From Chloroflexota bacterium (lineage in GTDB: Bacteria; Chloroflexota; Limnocylindria; QHBO01): a stretch of DNA of 20,700 nt. Below, in pieces: positions 7,109-12,840 of the stretch. Position 1 is the stretch's first letter; every line of letters starts with the position of its first letter. A program made the position numbers and the translations under genes. Where the stretch lies: NCBI GenBank assembly GCA_023250255.1, contig JAHFBB010000002.1, positions 1 to 20,700 of the forward strand, given 5' to 3'. Under the pieces are notes generated by a model, which saw nothing but the letters and a program-made list of their open reading frames with translations, was not told where the DNA came from and searched no databases.

Positions 7109-8040
7109 TCCCGGCGGATGGCCAGGCTGATCCGACCGATTGGCGGGCGTGGATCGGCGTAGGTCTTCACCAGCGGATTCGTCTCGCTGACGACCCCCGG
7201 ATCCCAGGTTCGGTTCTGAGCCTCGAAATGCACTGCGCCGAGCTGCGGCCAGCGCTCGAACATCCGGCCCCCGATCTCATGGACGAGGTGTTGAATCGAC
7301 AGACTGACGAATTCGTGGAAGACCGTCGCTGCCAGGTCCGCCACCTGGTCGCCGGCGACGTAGCGCGACGCATCGGTCCCAAGCGCGTCAGCGCCATCGG
7401 TGTAGTGCCAGCCGATGTCCATCCAGGTGAACAGCGCCCGGTCCTTCCGTTCGGGAAGGGTGGTGTGCTCGTCACGCGCGAAGTCGGCAAAGGCCGAACC
7501 GGTGATCTTGATCAACTGAAGCCCTTGCCGCCCACAGACGTGATCAATCAGCGAAATCGATCCGTCAGCACGCAATTCGAGGTCCAGTCGCGCAGTCGAG
7601 CCATCGTTTCGATCGCGGGCGAAGAGAACGCGCGAGCCGGTAAAGCCACTGCCGTCGTCCGCGGGCACGATCACCGAGGGATAGGGGAGTTCGCGGCCAA
7701 GCATGGAGATGGCCGCCATCTGGGGGTATTGCGTCAGGAACGCGCGCCCCACGTAATCAAGCCAGCCCTCGAGAGTGGCGGCGGGGCTGTCGGCGGACGC
7801 GGTGTGAATGAAGTTCTTCATCGTGTCGGTGGCAACGACCGAGCGGTTGTCGCCTTCGGTGTACGACTCGAGAAATCCCTGTCCACGGACCTGGATTTCG
7901 ATCTCGGCGGCCATCAGGATGTTGTCGCGGCCGCTGAACGGTGACTCGGGGATGGTCGTCACGCCGACAAGCGGCATCCCGTGGGTGCGATAGACGTTGA
8001 CCTCGGCCTTGCCGTACTGGATGTCGTATTTCACGCTCAT
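7105..8040 (-). CDS. pucL: Urate oxidase (uricase)
   Basis: Cofactor-free uricase: urate + O2 + H2O gives 5-hydroxyisourate + H2O2, the first step of urate catabolism. The 311 residues form the two-domain T-fold. Lys11 (YGKAEVNVYR) and Thr71 (VVATDTMKN) match the catalytic Lys-Thr pair. FARDEHTTLPERKDR followed by WMDIGWHY, and HFEAQNRTWDP near the C-terminus, are uricase signatures. There is no OHCU decarboxylase fusion; that enzyme is separate at 10295-10810. I chose ATG 8040 because GGTGA at 8046-8050 stands 5 nt before it and a -10-like CATACT lies 29 nt upstream. A GTG at 8049 is the alternative. The gene overlaps the CoA-binding gene tail to tail by 4 nt and is divergent from the phosphodiesterase gene. 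Confidence 0.96.
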   Translation of the reverse strand: MSVKYDIQYGKAEVNVYRTHGMPLVGVTTIPESPFSGRDNILMAAEIEIQVRGQGFLESYTEGDNRSVVATDTMKNFIHTASADSPAATLEGWLDYVGRAFLTQYPQMAAISMLGRELPYPSVIVPADDGSGFTGSRVLFARDRNDGSTARLDLELRADGSISLIDHVCGRQGLQLIKITGSAFADFARDEHTTLPERKDRALFTWMDIGWHYTDGADALGTDASRYVAGDQVADLAATVFHEFVSLSIQHLVHEIGGRMFERWPQLGAVHFEAQNRTWDPGVVSETNPLVKTYADPRPPIGRISLAIRRD

Positions 8041-8069
8041 TCCTTTCACCGATGTCGGTCGGCTGCCAG

Positions 8070-8077
8070 AGTATGAT
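8070..8077. promoter_or_regulatory. Overlapping divergent -10 elements between uricase and the membrane phosphodiesterase
   Basis: On the plus strand TATGAT (8072-8077) is a good -10, 55 nt before the chosen GTG start of the phosphodiesterase. On the minus strand CATACT (8075 down to 8070) is a -10-like hexamer 29 nt before the uricase ATG. The two hexamers share four base pairs, so RNA polymerase could occupy only one direction at a time. The calls are visual; no operator palindrome is evident. Confidence 0.4.
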
Positions 8078-8132
8078 CGGGAGCCGGAGGTCGAACGGTC
8101 CAGAACTGAGCCTTCCGGCTGAGGGAGTGCCC

Positions 8133-10298
8133 GTGTCGCGAGTCATCGGCTTTTATCGGACCCAGGTCGACCTGCTGTGGCATTGGCGGATGGGCCCGGG
8201 CGCGCTTGCACGGCGCGTCGTGGTCAGCTTGATTGCGGGGATTCTCGCCTTCAACATCACTGCCTGGCTGCTTCCGGGCTGGCTGACCATCAATCACTTC
8301 GGCGGGGCACTGGCGGCCGTCGTCTTCCTGTCGGCGCTCAATCTGCTGGTTCGACCGTTGCTGTTGGCGCTGGTCGCGGGCCGCTCGGTCATCGCCCTGG
8401 TCGTCCTGACGTTCCTCTTCCAGGCCCTGGCCATCTGGCTGCTCGGCCCGCTGGTGGATTCGGTCACCGTGAGCAGCGGATTCGTGGGTGCCCTGGTCAT
8501 CTCGTTCGTGTTCGGCGGGATTGCCGGCGCGATCGGCGTCCTGTTCGGCCTGAACGACGAGGATTCGTACTACGGAGCGTTGGTCCGCACGCTGGCCGGT
8601 CGGCGATCCGACGTCATCCACACCGATCAGCCCGGACTGGTGATCCTGCAGATTGACGGGCTGTCGCACGACGTCCTGCTCCATTCGCTGCGAGCCGGGC
8701 GGATTCCGACCATGGCTCACTGGATTCGAAGCGGAAGCCATCGGCTGGGCCACTGGCAGGCGCTGCTGCCGTCCACCACCCCAGCCAGCCAGGCGGGCAT
8801 CCTGCACGGGAACAACGACGGTATTCCGAACTTCCGCTGGTGGGAAAAGAAGACCGGACAGCTGCTGGTCGCGAACCACCCTGAGGACGCAACGGTTATC
8901 GAGAGTCGCATCTCGAACGGGGAGGGCCTGCTGAGCAACGGCGGTGCCAGCATCAGCAACATCTTCACTGGCGACGCCGACCGGGCGTTCATGGTCATGT
9001 CGACCATCAAGGTGAAGACCCGCGGGCTGGGCGAGAGCGATGCCTTCGCCTGGTTCTTCGTCAGTCCCTACAACTACGTGAACATGATCGCCCGCTTCGC
9101 GGCCGAGGTGGTCAAGGAATACATCCAGGCGTGGCGCCAGATCCGTAACGGGATCGAGCCGCGGCTCCACCGCGGATTCCCGTATCCCTTCGTCCGGGCG
9201 GCGACCAACGTCGCCCTGCGCTCGCTGGGCACCTCGCTGATCACCCAGGAGATGGTCCGCGGTACGCCGGTGATCTACATGGACTACACCGACTACGACG
9301 AAATTGCCCACCACTCCGGGCCAGAGCGCCCGGAGTCGCTGGATGCCCTTGATGGCGTGGATCGGGAACTAAAGACGCTATTGAAGGCTTCCGAGACGGC
9401 ACCTCGTCCGTATCGGTTCGTCGTGTTGGCGGACCACGGCCAGAGCCTGGGCGCGACCTTCCTGCAGCGGTACGGGGTGACCCTGCAAAGCGTCGTCCGC
9501 TCACTCATGGGCGGCACCGCCTCGGTCGCGGCGGCCACCGCCGAGGTCGAGGGATGGGGGCCGCTCAACACGTTCCTGGGGGAGGCGTCGCAGGCGAAGG
9601 GCGTCACCGCTTCGCTGGCACGCGCATTCACCCGCTCAAATCGCCGTGAGGGTGCGGTGTCGATGGGACCGCAGGAAACCGAGGTCACGCCAGCCGGTCC
9701 CGCTGGCGCCGCGGCTCCGGTGGACGGCACGGCGGACGAAGGCTCCGCGAAGACGGATCTGGTGGTCGTCGCCGGCGGCAACCTGTCGCTCATCTACTTC
9801 AACGCCAGCGACGAGCGGATGACACTCGAACAGATCAATGAGTTGCATCCGGGCCTGATCGAGGCCCTCGCCAACCACCCAGGGGTTGGACTGCTTCTCG
9901 TTCGTTCGGCCGCGAACGGTTTGCTGTGTGTGGGCCACACGGGTATTCGCTATCTCGACCAGGGCCGGGCCGAGGGCGAGGACCCGTTGACGGTATACGG
10001 GGAATACGCGGCTGAGGCGCTGCAGCGATTGGACTCCATCGAGCATGTCGGCGACCTCGCCCTGGTGAGCTTCTACGACCCAGAGACACAGGAGATTGCG
10101 GCGTTCGAGGAGCTCATTGGCGGTCACGGCGGCCTTGGTGGCGCCCAGACCAGGCCGTTCCTGCTGTACCCCGCCGACTGGGACCTGGACCTTGCCCCGT
10201 TGATTGGCGCGCCGATGGTCTACCAGCAGCTTCGTCGGTGGATGGAGGGCGAGATGGGGATGACCTTCGGCAAGCCCGACCCGCAGGCCGAGGCCTAG
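8133..10298 (+). CDS. Membrane protein: YvlD-like four-helix domain fused to alkaline phosphatase superfamily phosphodiesterase
   Basis: About 721 residues. Residues about 27-140 hold four hydrophobic helices, and the segment LSALNLLVRPLLLALVAG resembles the Phage_holin_4_2/YvlD family. A metallo-phosphodiesterase of the nucleotide pyrophosphatase type follows: LQIDGLSHD supplies metal ligand Asp175, LLPSTTPASQAG the Thr nucleophile (215/216), YTDYDEIAHHSGPE and VLADHGQS further metal ligands. A low-complexity insert rich in Ala, Pro and Gly (about residues 509-545) interrupts the domain before LVVVAGGNLSLIYF. Substrate unknown; a membrane-anchored phosphoester, nucleotide or lipid hydrolase is plausible. 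Start: GTG 8133 has GAGGG 7 nt upstream and gives a short tail before the first helix. GTG 8127 and ATG 8052 or 8073 are alternatives. The TAG is shared in a CTAG palindrome with the opposing uraD. Confidence 0.85.
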   Translation: MSRVIGFYRTQVDLLWHWRMGPGALARRVVVSLIAGILAFNITAWLLPGWLTINHFGGALAAVVFLSALNLLVRPLLLALVAGRSVIALVVLTFLFQALAIWLLGPLVDSVTVSSGFVGALVISFVFGGIAGAIGVLFGLNDEDSYYGALVRTLAGRRSDVIHTDQPGLVILQIDGLSHDVLLHSLRAGRIPTMAHWIRSGSHRLGHWQALLPSTTPASQAGILHGNNDGIPNFRWWEKKTGQLLVANHPEDATVIESRISNGEGLLSNGGASISNIFTGDADRAFMVMSTIKVKTRGLGESDAFAWFFVSPYNYVNMIARFAAEVVKEYIQAWRQIRNGIEPRLHRGFPYPFVRAATNVALRSLGTSLITQEMVRGTPVIYMDYTDYDEIAHHSGPERPESLDALDGVDRELKTLLKASETAPRPYRFVVLADHGQSLGATFLQRYGVTLQSVVRSLMGGTASVAAATAEVEGWGPLNTFLGEASQAKGVTASLARAFTRSNRREGAVSMGPQETEVTPAGPAGAAAPVDGTADEGSAKTDLVVVAGGNLSLIYFNASDERMTLEQINELHPGLIEALANHPGVGLLLVRSAANGLLCVGHTGIRYLDQGRAEGEDPLTVYGEYAAEALQRLDSIEHVGDLALVSFYDPETQEIAAFEELIGGHGGLGGAQTRPFLLYPADWDLDLAPLIGAPMVYQQLRRWMEGEMGMTFGKPDPQAEA

Positions 10299-10810
10299 CC
10301 GGCCCCTCGCCCCCGAAGGTCCGCCAGCCGGCTGCCCGCAATCGACAGCGTGTCAGCCAGTGCCCGATGGAGTTCGGACTCCCGGCTGGATGACAGGGAC
10401 TGCCGGAGTCCGGGGATCAACGCGCGACGGGAGCGCCCGGCGACGAATACGAGGTAGCGGAAGCCAAACCTGGCCTCGTATTGGGCTTGAAGTTCGGAGA
10501 GTTCGGCATCCGCGCTCGGATCAACCCCGCCCTGTTCTAGTCGTGACTGCTCGGACAGTCCATCGGTCGCAGCCAGCCGTGGATGGGCATTGATCAATTC
10601 GACCTGATCGGCTTCCGGCATCCCTGCGGCCACCAGGGCGGCCGCGGCCAGCAGTTCCTGGTCGTCCTCGAATGGGCGCCGAGCAGCGAGGTGAGCGGCA
10701 AAGCGTGGTGCGGGCTCGAACAGGGCGGCGATGGCGTTCGAAAAGTCGATCAGCGAAGCGCCATTCAGTTGGGCGACGGTCGGGAAGACTCCCTGGCTAG
10801 ACTCGCCCAA
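10295..10810 (-). CDS. uraD: 2-oxo-4-hydroxy-4-carboxy-5-ureidoimidazoline (OHCU) decarboxylase
   Basis: Third step of urate degradation: decarboxylates OHCU to S-allantoin, ensuring stereospecific product. The protein is about 171 residues, typical for a stand-alone UraD. Visible family features are LFEPAPRFAAHLAARRPF near the N-terminus, ELINAHPRLA with the catalytic His of the AHP motif, LSEQSRLEQGGVD, and YEARFGFRYLVFVAGRS. I place the start at TTG 10810, because GAGGAG (10818-10823) stands 7 nt before it and it leaves a short, natural N-terminus. The ATG at 10843 would add an Arg-rich tail encoded entirely inside the upstream gene. With the TTG the gene still overlaps the DUF6265 gene by 14 nt, so the two are probably coupled. 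It is the last gene of the hiuH operon and converges on the phosphodiesterase. Confidence 0.9.
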   Translation of the reverse strand: MGESSQGVFPTVAQLNGASLIDFSNAIAALFEPAPRFAAHLAARRPFEDDQELLAAAALVAAGMPEADQVELINAHPRLAATDGLSEQSRLEQGGVDPSADAELSELQAQYEARFGFRYLVFVAGRSRRALIPGLRQSLSSSRESELHRALADTLSIAGSRLADLRGRGAG

Positions 10811-11240
10811 ACCGGTACTCCTCGGCCGGGTCGTGGGTCTCATTCTCGGACTCGAAGAACACGATCAGTCGGGCGGGCGGATCGTGGCGATAGGTCATCC
10901 AGCGCCGCATGCCCCGTCGCAGGAACGTCGCCTCGCCCGTGGTCAGCGCAACGAGATCAAGGACGAGCGGATCGCCTCGCTCCTCCCAGCCGATCATCTC
11001 GCGGTCGAAATGACGAAAACGACAGACGACCCCATCACCCTCGGTGTCCAGGCTGATGAGCTCGTAGAACCGTGGCTCACCTCCGCGGACCGCTCGAAAC
11101 ATGCCCAGCATTCCCGCCCCCTGGGCAGGTCCCCAGGTCTCCTCAATCCAGTCCTGATCATGGTCGCCGACCCAACGCCCCGGCAACCAGCCGGCGAGGT
11201 CGCCGACGGTGGCGCGAATGGGATGTTCCGGGCGTCCCAT
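10797..11240 (-). CDS. DUF6265-like protein embedded in the urate-degradation operon
   Basis: 147 residues, no signal peptide or membrane segment, so cytoplasmic. The N-terminal pattern WLPGRWVGDHD (18-28), EETWGPAQGAGMLGMFRAVRGG (33-54) and FYELISL matches my memory of the DUF6265 pattern (W-L-x-G-x-W, then E-x-W-x-P-x-G-G-x-M-L-G), a family expected to form a calycin-like beta-barrel. No enzymatic motif is evident. The ATG at 11240 overlaps the hiuH stop by one base (TGATG), with GAGG 6 nt before it, and its 3' end overlaps uraD by 14 nt. It therefore sits between two consecutive enzymes of one pathway in a translationally coupled operon. A role in binding an unstable urate intermediate, or a regulatory role, is inference only. 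Confidence 0.75.
   Translation of the reverse strand: MGRPEHPIRATVGDLAGWLPGRWVGDHDQDWIEETWGPAQGAGMLGMFRAVRGGEPRFYELISLDTEGDGVVCRFRHFDREMIGWEERGDPLVLDLVALTTGEATFLRRGMRRWMTYRHDPPARLIVFFESENETHDPAEEYRFGRV
10818..10823 (-). promoter_or_regulatory. Ribosome binding site that decides the uraD start
   Basis: GAGGAG on the minus strand, inside the end of the DUF6265 gene, 7 nt before TTG 10810. It supports initiation at the TTG rather than at the ATG of 10843. Confidence 0.6.
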
Positions 11241-11599
11241 CAGCTGCCTCGGTACACCGATGCGCCGTACGGCGAGAGCAACAGGGGCACGTGATAGGAG
11301 CGGCGTGAGTCGGTGATGCGGAGGGCCACCGCCAGGCCCTGGAGAAACGCGTCCTCGTCGCGGTACTCGGCAAGGTCGAACAACAGCTGGTAATCGCCCT
11401 TGATCAGCTTGCCATTGACCAGATCCGAGATCCGTCCGTCCGCATTCGTTTCACCCTCGCTCACCACTTCGAATTCCTCATCGTCGCCCCGCCGGAAGAG
11501 CACGACGTTCACCCCGGCCGCCGGAGCACCGGTTTCGAGGTCAAGAACGTGGGTCGAGATCGTTGGCGACGGATGAGCTGCTGTATCGCTGCGGGCCAC
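11240..11599 (-). CDS. hiuH: 5-hydroxyisourate hydrolase (transthyretin-like)
   Basis: Hydrolyses 5-hydroxyisourate, the uricase product, to OHCU. The protein is 119 residues, the usual size of the transthyretin-related family. The N-terminal ISTHVLDLETGAPA carries the active-site His17, the central TNADGRISDL carries the conserved Arg, and the C-terminus YHVPLLLSPYGASVYRGS ends in the diagnostic YRGS tetrapeptide. I chose GTG at 11599 because AAGGGAG (11606-11612) lies 6 nt upstream; the frame is open to an ATG at 11680, but that would add an Arg-rich extension unlike the family. It is the first gene of hiuH-DUF6265-uraD and is divergent from the GYF_2/TM2 gene, with an 86-bp gap. The uricase gene is on the same strand but separated by the phosphodiesterase gene. 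Confidence 0.94.
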   Translation of the reverse strand: MARSDTAAHPSPTISTHVLDLETGAPAAGVNVVLFRRGDDEEFEVVSEGETNADGRISDLVNGKLIKGDYQLLFDLAEYRDEDAFLQGLAVALRITDSRRSYHVPLLLSPYGASVYRGS

Positions 11600-11685
11600 G
11601 GATTGCTCCCTTCGCGGGCTGGCGCGGTTCCGGGGACTGTCGGGCCGGATATCCTGAGATTCCACCAGCAGCGGGAGCATGCCAC
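11600..11685. promoter_or_regulatory. Divergent promoter region between hiuH and the GYF_2/TM2 operon
   Basis: 86 bp holding the control signals of both operons. For the plus strand, TATCCT (11650-11655) is a plausible -10, 30 nt before the ATG at 11686, with GGGAG at 11673-11677 as the ribosome binding site. For hiuH the ribosome binding site AAGGGAG is at 11606-11612; a weak -10 candidate, GACAGT, lies near 11633-11638. GATATC at 11649-11654 is a palindrome but too short to claim as an operator. Confidence 0.4.
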
Positions 11686-12063
11686 ATGACCAGTACCGAT
11701 CAGTTCATGGTCCAGCGGATGGGCAGCGAGGACGGCCCGTTCAGTTTTGCCGACCTTCAGGTCCAGGTCTCCAGCGGCCTGGTCAAGAGTGAGACCCTGT
11801 TGCGCCGGGCAGACGCCGAGGGCGCGTGGTTCCGAGCGGCCGAGGCGCCCGGGCTGTTCTCCGACAAGGAGTGGCTGGTGGCGCTCTTGCTGTCCGGATT
11901 CCTGGGCTCGCTTGGGATCGACCGGTTCTACCTCGGCCACATCGGCCTGGGCATCCTGAAACTGGTGACCTGTGGCGGATTCGGGATCTGGTGGATCATC
12001 GACCTGGTGATGATCGCCACCGGCAGCCTGAAGGATTCCAAGGGCCTACCGCTGCGCCGATGA
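11686..12063 (+). CDS. GYF_2 (DUF4339) + TM2 domain membrane protein
   Basis: 125 residues. The N-terminal part (about residues 8-56) has MGSEDGPFSFADLQ and LLRRADAEGAWFRAAE, typical of the GYF_2/DUF4339 domain, a small module thought to bind peptides. After a short linker comes a TM2 domain (about 60-116): two transmembrane helices with LGIDRFYLGHIGLGILKLVT and GIWWIIDLVMIATG. The function of this common domain pair is unknown. The start ATG at 11686 has GGGAG 8 nt upstream and gives a full GYF_2 domain. The TGA overlaps the next gene's ATG (ATGA). It is the first gene of an operon leading to DUF2752, DUF3830 and the amidohydrolase. Confidence 0.88.
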   Translation: MTSTDQFMVQRMGSEDGPFSFADLQVQVSSGLVKSETLLRRADAEGAWFRAAEAPGLFSDKEWLVALLLSGFLGSLGIDRFYLGHIGLGILKLVTCGGFGIWWIIDLVMIATGSLKDSKGLPLRR

Positions 12064-12431
12064 GGGATATCGCCCTCGTCCGCCGGTTAACCGCCGCAGC
12101 CTTGGTCGCCTCGTTCCTGCTGCCGGCGGGGCTGGTCCGTGGCGGACCGGTGGTATGCACCTTCCGCGCGGTCACCGGGCTTCCGTGCCCCTCGTGCGGG
12201 ATGACCCGCTCGTGGAGCGCCATGGGTCACGGGCGGCTGCGGGAGGCGACCGGCTATCACCTGCTCGGCCCGGCTACCTTCGTCGCGGCCATGGCGATGG
12301 TGGCGGTGGGGGACGAGCGGACGGCCTCGGCGATCCAGTCCGGCGGTCGGAACCGAGCCCTGCTCGGTGGCATGGCCGTTGCGTATGGCCTGGCCTGGGC
12401 GTGGCGACTGATGGCTGGGTGGCATGACTGA
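12060..12431 (+). CDS. DUF2752 membrane protein
   Basis: 123 residues. The diagnostic DUF2752 motif is CTFRAVTGLPCPSCGMTRSW (about residues 33-52), with a C-P-x-C-G-M-T-R core, followed by a short loop and HLLGP. Hydrophobic helices lie at about residues 9-27 and 70-85, and a third near the C-terminus. The family is uncharacterised; the paired cysteines could bind a metal or form a disulfide, but that is speculation. It is often found beside TM2 proteins, as here. The start ATG 12060 overlaps the TM2 gene by 4 nt. An upstream ATG at 11826 is in frame but would put 78 codons inside the TM2 gene. The 3' end overlaps the DUF3830 gene by 8 nt. Confidence 0.85.
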   Translation: MRDIALVRRLTAAALVASFLLPAGLVRGGPVVCTFRAVTGLPCPSCGMTRSWSAMGHGRLREATGYHLLGPATFVAAMAMVAVGDERTASAIQSGGRNRALLGGMAVAYGLAWAWRLMAGWHD

Positions 12432-12840
12432 TCTGCGAATCAGTGTCGGGGATCTGACCTTTGCAGCCCGTTGGGAGCCCGGCGCGCCGTTGACCCGTGA
12501 GGCACTCGCTCCCTGGCTGCCTATCCGCGCGCAGTTGATCCACTGCCGGTGGAGCGGTGAGAGCACCTGGATCCCGTTCGGCGACCGGCGTCTCGATGTG
12601 GGCTATGAGAATCACACCTCCCACCCGGCGCCCGGTCAGCTGCTCATCTATACCGGCGACCTGTCCGAATGCGAGATCTTGTTCCCCTACGGCGCCTGTG
12701 CCTTCTCATCGAAACTCGGCCAGTTGGCGGGGAATCACTTTGCAACGGTGACCCGGGGTCTCGAGCACCTTCCCGAACTCGGACGTCGGGTGCTGTGGGA
12801 AGGTGCCCACGACATTGAAATCGTCGAAGGACCCGGTTGA
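12424..12840 (+). CDS. DUF3830 family protein
   Basis: 138 residues, cytoplasmic. Recognised from WIPFGDRRLDVGYENHTSHP (about 58-77), APGQLLIYTGDLSECEILFPYG and KLGQLAGNHFATVTRGLEHL, then LGRRVLWEGAHDIE at the C-terminus; these are the strongly conserved blocks of DUF3830. The family is expected to adopt a cyclophilin-like fold and is often found beside amidohydrolase genes, but its activity is not established to my knowledge. Here it overlaps the upstream DUF2752 gene by 8 nt and the downstream hydantoinase-type amidohydrolase by 4 nt (TTGA). A role acting on or handing over the same substrate as the amidohydrolase is inference. Confidence 0.85.
   Translation: MTDLRISVGDLTFAARWEPGAPLTREALAPWLPIRAQLIHCRWSGESTWIPFGDRRLDVGYENHTSHPAPGQLLIYTGDLSECEILFPYGACAFSSKLGQLAGNHFATVTRGLEHLPELGRRVLWEGAHDIEIVEGPG

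Noticed and set aside
7057..7944. 295-codon plus-strand open frame across uricase
   Set aside because: The minus strand carries all uricase motifs; the plus frame has no recognisable domain.
8133..8560. Phage holin / prophage signal suggested by the YvlD-like N-terminus
   Set aside because: YvlD-like domains are ordinary bacterial membrane domains; the fusion to a phosphodiesterase and the lack of other phage genes argue against a prophage.
8046..9314. 422-codon minus-strand open frame opposite the phosphodiesterase
   Set aside because: Gln-, Asp- and Arg-rich antisense of a membrane/catalytic domain; no motif of its own.
10811..10843. ATG at 10843 as the uraD start
   Set aside because: It would add eleven Arg- and Thr-rich residues fully inside the DUF6265 gene and has no good ribosome binding site; TTG 10810 has GAGGAG at the right distance.
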